A DNA stretch of 64,000 bases, taken from contig JASXTE010000004.1 of NCBI GenBank assembly GCA_030280995.1, positions 17,437,185 through 17,501,184 of the forward strand. The letters run 5' to 3'. Within the stretch, counting starts at the first letter, position 1. Each line of letters starts with the position of its first letter. The stretch is from Hemileia vastatrix. Its lineage: Eukaryota > Basidiomycota > Pucciniomycetes > Pucciniales > Zaghouaniaceae. Below are positions 55,573-64,000 of this stretch, in pieces. The translations under genes were made by a program, and so were the position numbers. Below the pieces are notes generated by a model. The model was not told where the DNA came from. It did no database searches and worked only from the letters and a program-made list of their open reading frames with translations.

Positions 55573-55736
55573 GTAATTATTGTTATTACTATTTGTGGGT
55601 TACTCTTCACTCTTCATTTGCTACGTATTTCCTTTTACTCAGCACTCTGTAAGTGGCATTAATTTGCTCATTTTGCAGGGGGAGGTGTCTGGTAATTTGG
55701 GATTTAATTTTATTATTATATTTTTTTATTTTTCTT

Positions 55737-56313
55737 GGTTGACCATAATAGAGCAATAATTGTTCTTAGTCCCAGAAGTAATAAAATAATTATATTTTAA
55801 TATTAATTATTATCATTTTTCAGTTGACAATTGTCCTGATTAATTTGAATTTTAATTGTTCCAGTTGACAAATTGTCCTGACAATAATATTTTTTTAATT
55901 AATAAATAATATTTAATTACTCCAGTTGACCTTGAGTCCTGGTAGTTCAATAAATATTTTTAATTAATAAAACTCATATTTAATTACTTCAGTTGACATT
56001 AAGTCCTGGTAGTTAAGTAATCAGTTTAATAAAATTTTAAAATAAAAAAATTATATTTAATTACTTCAGTTGACATTAAGTCCTGGTAGTTAAGTAAATC
56101 AGTTTAATAAAATTTTGTTAAATTAATAAAGTTTCATATTTGATTACTTCAGTTGACAATAAGTCCTGGTAATAAATTAGTTGATTTAAATCCTGAAAAT
56201 AAATAATTATTAATAAAAATTTTAATTTATTTCTACAGTTGATTATATTATAATCCTGGTTTTAAAATTTTTTTTACTAATAAATTAATTTATTTAAGTT
56301 GATTTTTATCCTA
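55737..56313 (+). repeat. Array of ten bulged stem-loops in the P leader
   Basis: Units at 55737, 55821, 55862, 55923, 55990, 56067, 56150, 56178, 56236 and 56296. Most read CAG-TT-GAC, a 4-5-nt variable loop, then GTC-CTG: a six-pair stem with a TT bulge. In the last three the inner part is GAT..ATC instead of GAC..GTC, so both sides changed together. Loops vary (AATT, AAATT, CTTGA, ATTAA, AATAA, TTAA, longer in the first and ninth). Confidence 0.7.
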
Positions 56314-56417
56314 AAAAATTTTTTTTTATTATTTTTATTTTATTTCTGTTAAATAAAAATTAAAAATAAAAGACTAATTAATTTGTCTCTTTTTTTTCAT
56401 TTCAGTTAAATCTTAAA

Positions 56418-59400
56418 ATGACTGACCAAAGTGGTTTTGCTGCACGTGAAGAAGAACTAGACTTAATTGATTATGGTGAGCCTACTTCTGTAAGTTCTCC
56501 TTTAACAAGAAGAATTTCTCAAACTAATAAATCCTTGTCCCAAACAGGATGTAGAAATGGAAGAAGTAGAAATCCTAGTGGACACAACTCAGGATCAGAA
56601 GCCCATGATAAACCCACCAGAAGAGCTTCCAAAAGGCTTCAGGATAAAAAAGATGCTGTTGTCTCAACAGGTAAAGAATCTGTCTACCCACATAAAGGAG
56701 TTAAGGACAGACAGCTTGAGACTAAAGGTAAGGGTAGATCCCTTGGAAGAAAAGGTGAGAAGAACAGATACTTTTCTCCAAGAGAAGAAGAAACCTCTTC
56801 CTCCCAGGGATCAACAACAATTGGCTCCCCAGTCACAAGAGATGGTGGAAGTGTCCAAGTGGCAGTGGGACTGGCTCAACACTCAGTGGGACTACTTGGC
56901 TCAAAACCTGCATCAGTTACCTCAGGTAGGTCCATCAAGGCCCACCCAGGTCAACCCCACTCCTCCCCACCCTTATCAAGGAGGCAAAAGAAGAAGGAAG
57001 CCCAATATGGTGATACCCAGAAAACCCTGGTACATCCCTCTATTGATTCTCAAGTGCCTTTTCTTGTGGCTGACTCTGTTCCTTCAGGTAAATCTGGAGG
57101 GCAGGATGAAACCTTGAGACCTATAGAGGCTGGGAATAGTAGACAGATATCTCATGTATCTAATCCATTACTTTTAATTGCTACCTCAATGAATAATCCT
57201 GATATGGCTGTGATTGATGAAACTCTTGACCCTGAGCTCTATGAGAGTCTGGAAAGTTACTCAGTTTCCTTATTGATAAACACTCCAGATGTAGCAAGAA
57301 TTAATGATGAGCACTTGAGAGATATTATTGCCAAGCAAAATCATATAATGAACAATATGCAATTGACTCAGAGATATAATAGTTTGTTAACTGATCAGGG
57401 TTATCAAGCATTAAGAAGTGAAGCACAGAGAGTCTCTGATGAATTGTCTCATTACAAAGCAACCCATGAAAAGAAAGTTGCTTTATGGCAAAATATAAAA
57501 AATGATTTGTCTAAACTAAAAGATACTGTATCTGCCTGTTGCCAGGAGGTGGAGATAGATAAGATAAATATGAAAAGATTGAATGACCATTTGTCATCTT
57601 TTCAACATAAAAATCAATTATCTTTTGCAACTATCAATGAGAGTTTATCTAGTCTTCCAAGAATGAAAACAAGACTAACAACCATTGAAGAAAAATTGAA
57701 CTCATTGTTAAATGACCAAAAATATTCTGAAATTTCTGTGAAGGAACATATAGTGCAGGATGCTCAAATAGTACCTGTGGCTAGTTCATCTAAAATAAAA
57801 ATAGATCCAGAAATACCTGTTGAAAACACTGAGTTTCCATCAAAAACTGATGATGCACCAGGATCTGCAACAGAAGGATTAAACAATGAGATTCCAGCAC
57901 AATTAGAGAAATTACAGCTGCTTCTTACTCAGAAACAAGCTAGTACTAAGGAGACTCCTTCAAATCAAAAGAATTGGACAAAACTTGACCAGTACCCAAC
58001 ATTTGATGGTGATTCTTCCTCTGATTGGCAACAATTTATTTGCAGAATTGATAACTTAAAAAATTCTTACAAACTCCCAGATGAGGAAATTGTGTCCAAA
58101 TTAATTTCTTTATTCACTAATGTTGCCCTGATGTGGTATGAATCTGTTCTCCTGGATGGGAATGACTACTCATGGGAGGATTGGAAGAAATTAATTAAAG
58201 CGCAATTTGGTGACTCCAAGTTCAGGATGGCTCAACAAAGGCAGTATGAGGAAACTAGATATAGCTCTTCTACTGATAAACCTATTGAGTTTTTAATGAA
58301 ACTTGTAAAAATCTTAAGGGAAATGGACCCAAATATGGAGTTTGATTTATGGAAGGACAGGATCCTCTATAAATTACCAATGTCTCTGAGAGACTTGTTA
58401 GTGACTAGGACTGAGTTCTCCAAAGAACCCTCTTCTTTCATTAATACTTGCAATGAGATACTTCTAAACAATAAGTATGATGCCAGAAGATTCATTCCTA
58501 GGACCCCTTTGGAGAAACCCTCCACTTACCAACAGAAACCTCTGGAAAAGGTTGGTAAACCTTCTGCCCCTGTTGCACCAAAGAAGTATGCAACAAACAC
58601 TTGCTTCAAGTGCAACAAGCCTTGGCAGAAAGGCCATGTTTGTGACAAGAAGATAAATCTTGTAGAACAAACAGAGGAGCATGCTGATGACACAGTGGCA
58701 CTGGATGATACATCAAGTGATTGTGCCAGCAATATTTCATATGAATCTCAACAAGAAATCTTGATGCTGGAAGAGGATATTCATTATTTAAATACTATTG
58801 ATATTGATAATAATGCTTTATCTACAGTTGAGGATGCTGAGATCATAAATAACATTGAGGATAACTCAATTGTTATTGCCCCTCTTAAGGCACCAGTCTT
58901 GATCAATGGAACCAGCATTGAAGTTGTTCTGGATTCTGGAGCTGGAGGAAGTGTAGTATCTGAAAGAGCACTTGCTTCAGTAGATCAAGACTATAAATCT
59001 AAACTGATGCCTATCATTTCTGAAAATTGGAGAGGGTATGGCTCTGTTTTGTCCCTCATTGGTAAATACAAAGCCACAGTGTTTTTTAAATATAACCATG
59101 GTTTTGTAAGAGCTATTTGTGATTTTGTTGTCATGAAAAATGATAACTTGAGCAATTGGTTTATTGTAGGAAATGATATTTTAACCAAGTATGGCATAAA
59201 ATTGGATCCTTCAAACCAATGTTTCACAATGGGGATGAATGGGAAGAGAAAATTTAAGATTTCCTCCCCTAAAAAATTATTAAAACCAGAATTGAACACA
59301 TGTAATTCTGTGGTTCAATATAAAGGAAGATCTACAAAGGAAATGCATGCCCTTATGTCTGAAATTGACAATTCTTCTTTTAGAGAACAACTTTCTGGTG

Positions 59401-62400
59401 AGGATAAAGATTCCATCATTAACTTGATAAAATCTTTTCCTATGGCCTTTGCTCATGGGTCACATGAGCTGGGATTAGTTAAAGAGGAAATGAAACTTTC
59501 ATTGTCTTGCCCATTAACTGATATACCACCTAGTTTAAAGAAGAAGCCTTATCCTGCTTCTCCCACAAAGAGAAAAGATATTGAAGACAATATCTCTACC
59601 CTTTTAAAAATGAATATTATTGAAAAGGTAGTTGAAACACCTAAATATTGTGTTATCTCACCTGTCCTAATTTCTTATGAGAAAGATAAAGCCAGGTTAT
59701 GTGGTGATTATAGAGCACTAAACACTTATACTGTTGATGATATCTACCCTTTACCTAGAATCAGCTCTATACATGCTACTTTACAGGGTGCTAAATATAT
59801 TAGCTGTTTGGATGGTAATAAAGGATATCACCAGGTACCTGTTGAGAAAAATTCTCAGAACTTTCTGATGATTTCCACTCATATGGGTATTTATAAGTAT
59901 ATTAGGATGCCATTTGGCCCTAAAAATGCCCCTTCAGTTTTCCAAAAAGTAATGGATAACACATTCCATCAAGAGATAATTGAAGGATGGCTGATGGTTT
60001 ATATTGATGATATCATTATATTCTCAAAAACATTTGAGGACCATCTTAAACACCTGTGTAAAGTATTCCAGAAAATGGATGAAATAAATATGACAATTGC
60101 TTTGAAGAAATGTAAATTTGGTTTCCATTCTTTAAAAGTTCTTGGTCATGTTGTTTCAGGCTTACAGATATGTGTTGACCAGAACAAAGTGGCAGCCATA
60201 CAACAGGTGAAAGCTCCTACAACAGTGAGAGAGCTCCAAAGTTTTTTGGGAATGTGTGGATACTATAGACAGTATATTAAAAATTACCAAGTCATAGCTT
60301 TACCCCTTACCCAATTAACTAGAAAGGATGTTGCTTTTGTCTGGAATAGTGAAAGACAAAGAGCCTTTGACACTATGAAACACTGTTTGATGTCAGCACC
60401 AATTCTTGCTTTACCTGACTTTAATCAACCATTTTTTTTGTACACTGATGCCAGTTTCATTGGTCTTGGTGCTGCCCTCCATCAAAAACAAGTGATGAAT
60501 GATAAAGTTTCAGAAGTAGTAATTTGTTATATTTCAAGAACCCTGAGAAATAGTGAATTGAAATATGTTGCTACTCAATTAGAGTGTTTAGCTGTAGTAT
60601 GGGCTCTAGAAAAGCTTCATTATTACCTAGATGACCAGAAATTTGAGCTTGTCACTGACTGCAGTGCAGTTAAATCCCTTTTAAACTTGAAAACACCTAA
60701 CAGACATATGTTCAGATGGCAGCTGGCTGTTCAAGAGTACAGAGGGAGAATGACAATTATTCATAGGGCTGGTATTGTTCACTCAAATGTGGATATATTA
60801 TCAAGGTTACCTTTACCAAATGATGACTCTAATCCTGCTTATGATCCTGAGGATGAAATTATTCATATTCATGGGATATATGTGGTTGATATGGAGGAAG
60901 AGCTATTACAGCTTATTCTGGAATCATATGATAAGGACACTGACTTGAAAAAGTTATGCACCATATTAAATGATCCAAAGAATGCTTCAATACAAGCATT
61001 AATTAAAACCCTTCCACCAAAGTACCAAAAAGCTTTGGAAAAAGGTAAATTTTCAATTGATGAAGGATATCTATATTATAGAAGAAAGTTGAGTAATGTT
61101 ATTGTTATTCCTCCTTCTATGAAAGAAATCATCTTGAAAATTTGTTATGATGACATATTAGCTGGACATTTTGATCTTGACAAAAAAGTGATCAGAATTA
61201 AGAACACTGCTTGGTGGGCTAATATGTCTGAAGACACAAAATTATATGTTGAATCTTGTGATTCTTGCCAAAAATCAAAAAGATTAACTGGTAAAAGAGC
61301 AGGATTAATGCAACATATTGAACCTCCTGAGGCTTCATGGCAAATAATAAACATGGATTTTGTAACAGGATTACCTATTGCTGGTAAAGACAGTTATAAC
61401 TCTTGTTGGGTTATTGTGGACAGATTCACAAAAATGTGTAAATTTATCCCTATCCATGAGGATGTTTCCACTAAAGAATTAGCTTTCTTATGGTGGTCTC
61501 ATATGTTTAATACTGCTGGTTTTCCTAAAGCCATAATCTCTGACAGAGACCCTAAATTTACTTCTGAATTATGGATGTCTCTGATGGATGTTTGTGGTTG
61601 TGATCTGAAACTTTCTACTGCCCATCACCCTCAGACTGATGGTTTAGCTGAAAGAATGATTCAGACTTTAGAGGACATGATAAGAAGATATTGTGCCTTT
61701 GGACTTGAGTATAAAGATAATGACAGATTCACTCATGATTGGGTTACCTTACTTCCTGGGTTAGAATTTGCTTATAATAGCACTGTTCATTCGGTTACTC
61801 AAAGAAAGCCTTTTGAGCTCTGGCTTGGATATGTTCCTAATACTCCTGCCCAAATTCTCAATAACAAAATACCTAAATTGGATATACATCCTGGTGTAAA
61901 ATATTTTCTTGAAATGCAACAACTATGTAGAAATCATGCTCAAAAATGTATTGAAAAATCATTTGAATATGAGAAGAAAAGATGGGACAAATCCCATAAA
62001 GAATACACTTTTAAAAAGGGTGATGAAGTGTTGATTTCTACAGTCCACTTCAACTTACAAGGTAATAACAAATTGAAAGATCCATTTGTTGGTCCATTTG
62101 TTGTCAGAAGAATGATTGGAGATAATGCAGTTGAAGTTATTCTGTATTCTCCATATGACAGAAAATATCCTGTTTTTCCAATATCTCTTTTGAAACCTTA
62201 CACATCCAATAGTGATTTATTTCCAAAAAGGAGGGTTATACCAAAGAAAACCCCAAATGAAATCACTGAAACTGCAGAAATTGAAAAAATTCTAAATGAC
62301 AGAATAGTCACTGCTGAAAAAGGTACAGAATACTTATTGAGATTCAAGAATAAATCATCTGAATATGATTCTTGGATACCTGGGAAGGAGATATCTAACC

Positions 62401-62441
62401 TTCCTACTCTACTAAAAAAGTATAAAAAGAAAAAATCATAG
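56418..62441 (+). CDS. P Gag-Pol polyprotein, 2007 residues
   Basis: ATG 56418 is the first in this frame after the leader. Domains: variable basic N-terminus 1-235 (overlapped by ORF1), coiled coil about 270-440, capsid-like gag about 514-690, zinc knuckle C729/C732/H740/C742, protease D839 in L-D-S-G-A-G-G-S, RT about 1060-1290 with L-C-G-D-Y-R-A-L and Y-I-D-D at 1195-1198, and RNase H D1344. Integrase has a zinc motif with Y1577 where His is expected, H1584, C1614, C1617, and core D1647, D1709, E1745 (D,D-35-E). The chromodomain is about 1950-2007 with a K-K-Y-K-K-K-K-S end. No stop separates gag from pol. All catalytic residues are present except the first integrase His. Confidence 0.95.
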   Translation: MTDQSGFAAREEELDLIDYGEPTSVSSPLTRRISQTNKSLSQTGCRNGRSRNPSGHNSGSEAHDKPTRRASKRLQDKKDAVVSTGKESVYPHKGVKDRQLETKGKGRSLGRKGEKNRYFSPREEETSSSQGSTTIGSPVTRDGGSVQVAVGLAQHSVGLLGSKPASVTSGRSIKAHPGQPHSSPPLSRRQKKKEAQYGDTQKTLVHPSIDSQVPFLVADSVPSGKSGGQDETLRPIEAGNSRQISHVSNPLLLIATSMNNPDMAVIDETLDPELYESLESYSVSLLINTPDVARINDEHLRDIIAKQNHIMNNMQLTQRYNSLLTDQGYQALRSEAQRVSDELSHYKATHEKKVALWQNIKNDLSKLKDTVSACCQEVEIDKINMKRLNDHLSSFQHKNQLSFATINESLSSLPRMKTRLTTIEEKLNSLLNDQKYSEISVKEHIVQDAQIVPVASSSKIKIDPEIPVENTEFPSKTDDAPGSATEGLNNEIPAQLEKLQLLLTQKQASTKETPSNQKNWTKLDQYPTFDGDSSSDWQQFICRIDNLKNSYKLPDEEIVSKLISLFTNVALMWYESVLLDGNDYSWEDWKKLIKAQFGDSKFRMAQQRQYEETRYSSSTDKPIEFLMKLVKILREMDPNMEFDLWKDRILYKLPMSLRDLLVTRTEFSKEPSSFINTCNEILLNNKYDARRFIPRTPLEKPSTYQQKPLEKVGKPSAPVAPKKYATNTCFKCNKPWQKGHVCDKKINLVEQTEEHADDTVALDDTSSDCASNISYESQQEILMLEEDIHYLNTIDIDNNALSTVEDAEIINNIEDNSIVIAPLKAPVLINGTSIEVVLDSGAGGSVVSERALASVDQDYKSKLMPIISENWRGYGSVLSLIGKYKATVFFKYNHGFVRAICDFVVMKNDNLSNWFIVGNDILTKYGIKLDPSNQCFTMGMNGKRKFKISSPKKLLKPELNTCNSVVQYKGRSTKEMHALMSEIDNSSFREQLSGEDKDSIINLIKSFPMAFAHGSHELGLVKEEMKLSLSCPLTDIPPSLKKKPYPASPTKRKDIEDNISTLLKMNIIEKVVETPKYCVISPVLISYEKDKARLCGDYRALNTYTVDDIYPLPRISSIHATLQGAKYISCLDGNKGYHQVPVEKNSQNFLMISTHMGIYKYIRMPFGPKNAPSVFQKVMDNTFHQEIIEGWLMVYIDDIIIFSKTFEDHLKHLCKVFQKMDEINMTIALKKCKFGFHSLKVLGHVVSGLQICVDQNKVAAIQQVKAPTTVRELQSFLGMCGYYRQYIKNYQVIALPLTQLTRKDVAFVWNSERQRAFDTMKHCLMSAPILALPDFNQPFFLYTDASFIGLGAALHQKQVMNDKVSEVVICYISRTLRNSELKYVATQLECLAVVWALEKLHYYLDDQKFELVTDCSAVKSLLNLKTPNRHMFRWQLAVQEYRGRMTIIHRAGIVHSNVDILSRLPLPNDDSNPAYDPEDEIIHIHGIYVVDMEEELLQLILESYDKDTDLKKLCTILNDPKNASIQALIKTLPPKYQKALEKGKFSIDEGYLYYRRKLSNVIVIPPSMKEIILKICYDDILAGHFDLDKKVIRIKNTAWWANMSEDTKLYVESCDSCQKSKRLTGKRAGLMQHIEPPEASWQIINMDFVTGLPIAGKDSYNSCWVIVDRFTKMCKFIPIHEDVSTKELAFLWWSHMFNTAGFPKAIISDRDPKFTSELWMSLMDVCGCDLKLSTAHHPQTDGLAERMIQTLEDMIRRYCAFGLEYKDNDRFTHDWVTLLPGLEFAYNSTVHSVTQRKPFELWLGYVPNTPAQILNNKIPKLDIHPGVKYFLEMQQLCRNHAQKCIEKSFEYEKKRWDKSHKEYTFKKGDEVLISTVHFNLQGNNKLKDPFVGPFVVRRMIGDNAVEVILYSPYDRKYPVFPISLLKPYTSNSDLFPKRRVIPKKTPNEITETAEIEKILNDRIVTAEKGTEYLLRFKNKSSEYDSWIPGKEISNLPTLLKKYKKKKS
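56557..57117 (+). CDS. P ORF1, overlapping frame in the gag start
   Basis: A true ATG at 56557, 186 codons, in the frame +1 to Gag-Pol. It has a charged, heptad-rich first half (K-N-L-S-T-H-I-K-E-L, L-E-E-K-V-R-R), then E-V-S-K-W-Q-W-D-W, a Q/P-rich part, H-P-Y-Q-G-G-K-R-R-R-K and R-K-P-W, then a hydrophobic stretch to the stop. M2 ORF1 (45779-45330) and a broken M1 frame share these motifs in the same order and the same register relative to gag. Translation could use leaky scanning past 56418. Function unknown. Confidence 0.6.
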   Translation: MEEVEILVDTTQDQKPMINPPEELPKGFRIKKMLLSQQVKNLSTHIKELRTDSLRLKVRVDPLEEKVRRTDTFLQEKKKPLPPRDQQQLAPQSQEMVEVSKWQWDWLNTQWDYLAQNLHQLPQVGPSRPTQVNPTPPHPYQGGKRRRKPNMVIPRKPWYIPLLILKCLFLWLTLFLQVNLEGRMKP

Positions 62442-62460
62442 CATTTTTTTTATTGTTTTT

Positions 62461-62475
62461 TTTAGACTGAGGGAG
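62461..62475 (+). promoter_or_regulatory. P polypurine tract
   Basis: TTTAGACTGAGGGAG directly before the 3' LTR. The purine run GACTGAGGGAG is conserved in M1 and M3 and preceded in each by a T-rich stretch. It would prime plus-strand DNA synthesis. Confidence 0.7.
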
Positions 62476-63281
62476 TGTCAGCCAGGCTACTAGACTTACC
62501 CAGTGAAATAATTAATTATTTACTGGATGAAGCCGCACCTTACCATTTTAACTATTATTTAAATATAATTTAGTTACATTAAAATTAGTTATAATAAATT
62601 AACTAATTACAGAATGATAAAATTAAATAAATAATTAAAATTAAAATATAAAATTGTCCCTTATATTTTTCTCTAACACCGTGCTCATTTGACAGGTTGG
62701 AAAAAATAAAAATTTATATTGAAAAATAGATATTAAGATAAAATAAGATTTTAATATTCAAATAATATTAAGTATATACAAAAAATTCAAATTTCTTATT
62801 TAGAATTGACTTCTACAGTAAATATTAGATAAATTGATGTATTTCTGACATACTCTGTAAATACATCTTTTTGACACCTTCTTTTTAGAATAACTTTATT
62901 ATTTGAAAATACTTCTTCTGGAATATTCTTTTCTCTCTCTCATACTACTGTTTTTAGAATTTGATTGCAGTGCTTTGTCTCTCCTTTGCCTATATAAGGC
63001 CTCTCTTTTTGTTGTCTTTTCATCATTCCTTAACTACATTACTTTATAACAACATTAACCAATCAAACACTTATTCTTATAATCTATAGCATTAGTATTT
63101 ACAATACATAGCTCTAATATATAATTTATATCAATATTTTAATCATACCTCTTTTAAATTGAGTAAAATAATCATCCTAGATTTAAGAGATACGTACAAA
63201 TTTGTTGAGAGTCCATTTAAACCTTCAAAACCCTCGTAAAAACTTCATACCAATCTTCTAGACCGAAAGTGCACCTTGACA
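62476..63281 (+). repeat. P 3' LTR
   Basis: 806 bp, 9 substitutions from 54556-55361 (offset exactly 7920 throughout, no indels). Confidence 0.96.
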
Positions 63282-64000
63282 CATTTCCTCTGTTTTTCTA
63301 CCTTTAAATTGGATCAAAGAATGTCAAGATTTTAACAAGGGTGCAGAATGCTTTTTAGAAGAAGAAATTTTGAATTTTCTTTTACCATTCCTTCCCAAAG
63401 TAAAACAATTATTTGCAGGATCCAATTTAATGCCAAACATGGTTAAAATATCATTTCCCATGATAAACCAATTGCTTAAATTGTCATTTTTCATCACAAC
63501 AAATTCACATATAGCTCTGAAAAAACCACCATTATATTTAAAGAATACAGTGGTTTTGTATTTGCCAATGGGACATAAAACAGAACCATAACCTTCCCAT
63601 TTTTCAGATGTTATAGGTAATAATTTGCATCGATAATCCTTATCTACAGAAGTAAGTGCTTTCTCAGACACAACACTTCCCCCAGCACCAGAGTCAAAAA
63701 TAACCTCAACATTTTTACCATTAATTATAACTGGTGCCCTCAAAGGTGATGTTAAATGGAACTTTCAGTAATATCTCTAATTACTTCAGCATTTTCTACA
63801 GAAGATAAGTCAATATCACAATTATTAGACCAATTATCTAAATATTGGATATCTTTTTTTAAAACCAGAAATTCCTGAGAAGACTCATGTTCATAAGAGA
63901 TATTTCTATTACAGTCACTGGAGGAATCATCAAGATCACCTTGAGTTTTTTCAGATTCCTCATTTTGTTCTACAAGATGAATTTTCTTGTTACAAATATG
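63282..64000 (-). pseudogene. M3 protease and end of gag (continues off window)
   Basis: After the right CATTT copy (63282-63286), M3 resumes. 63743-63324 contains the protease active site V-I-F-D-S-G-A-G-G-S-V-V-S and the G-Y-G-S-V-L-C-P-I-G-K-Y block. A frame break near 63755 is followed by the acidic gag-protease linker (L-D-D-S-S-S-D-C-N-R-N-I-S-Y) up to the zinc-knuckle region at the window edge. Confidence 0.8.

Larger units (their letters stand above)
55362..56417 (+). other. P leader: CpG-rich block, tRNA-like relic, stem-loop array
   Basis: A 1056-nt untranslated leader. The first 210 nt contain about 17 CpG dinucleotides, against about three that I can find in the 6-kb coding frame. 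55502-55572 is a tRNA-like segment on the minus strand. From 55737 to 56313 there are ten short bulged stem-loops at roughly 20-90 nt spacing in AT-rich sequence. The gag ATG follows at 56418. Confidence 0.7.
54556..63281 (+). mobile_element. P: full-length young chromodomain Ty3/gypsy element
   Basis: 8726 bp: 5' LTR 54556-55361, leader 55362-56417, Gag-Pol 56418-62441, polypurine tract, 3' LTR 62476-63281, flanked by a perfect CATTT duplication in M3. The LTRs are both 806 bp with 9 substitutions and no gaps (about 98.9% identity), so insertion is recent relative to everything around it. The long frame is unbroken. It is the youngest layer of the nest. Confidence 0.96.
49339..64000 (-). mobile_element. 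M3: chromodomain Ty3/gypsy element, runs off the window
   Basis: 3' LTR 49339-50618, then minus-strand pol 50652-54555, interrupted by an E2-family solo LTR (51575-52371) and by P (54556-63281, with the CATTT duplication), then protease and gag from 63282 to the window end. The 5' LTR is outside. Its own coding parts carry a handful of stops and frameshifts, so it is intermediate in decay between P and M1. Confidence 0.85.

Noticed and set aside
58464..58732. Minus-strand frames inside P Gag-Pol.
   Set aside because: Shadows of the intact plus-strand frame. No start context or conservation in M1, M2 or M3.

Overview
The window looks like a repeat-dense stretch of a eukaryotic, most likely basidiomycete fungal, nuclear genome. 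It is AT-rich, has short GT..AG introns (53-111 nt), is strongly depleted in CpG, and is filled with nested Ty3/gypsy LTR retrotransposons plus PIF/Harbinger DNA transposons carrying a TET/JBP-like oxygenase. A rust fungus (Pucciniales) fits best. That placement is inference from gene families and composition, not proven. I see no ordinary single-copy host gene; almost every coding trace belongs to a mobile element.

Layout. 1-960: AT-rich, with one small decayed coding remnant. 1291-1800: a diverged 259-bp tandem duplication. 1843-9282: E1, a decayed minus-strand Ty3/gypsy element with a tRNA-Lys-type primer-binding site and a long LTR. 9283-18511: E2, a decayed plus-strand chromodomain Ty3/gypsy element. 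Between its pol and 3' LTR it holds a 966-bp (AAAAAT)161 array and an antisense, spliced, unrecognised gene. 18840-21680: H2, an inverted, internally deleted copy of the TET-bearing transposon, interrupted by an E1-family LTR and a 210-bp MITE. 21690-22640: gag remnant of another retroelement (E3). 23180-23880: a foldback palindrome. 23891-32396: H1, an 8.5-kb PIF/Harbinger transposon with a transposase, a TET/JBP-like dioxygenase, a Cys-rich/coiled-coil region and a Myb-like gene, all broken.

32886 to the window end is a stack of related chromodomain Ty3/gypsy elements. M1 (minus strand, oldest) holds M2, inserted near its gag start at 40321-47953. M3 (minus) is inserted in M1's 5' LTR at 49339 and runs off the window. 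M3 in turn holds a solo LTR of the E2 family (51575-52371) and P (plus strand, 54556-63281).

P is young: 806-bp LTRs with 9 differences, a perfect 5-bp target duplication CATTT, and an uninterrupted 2007-codon Gag-Pol frame with protease, reverse transcriptase, RNase H, integrase and chromodomain. Its integrase has nevertheless lost the first His of the HHCC zinc motif. P, M1 and M2 share an unusual second reading frame overlapping the start of gag. P also has an array of bulged stem-loops in its leader and a CpG-rich, tRNA-like segment antisense to the element.
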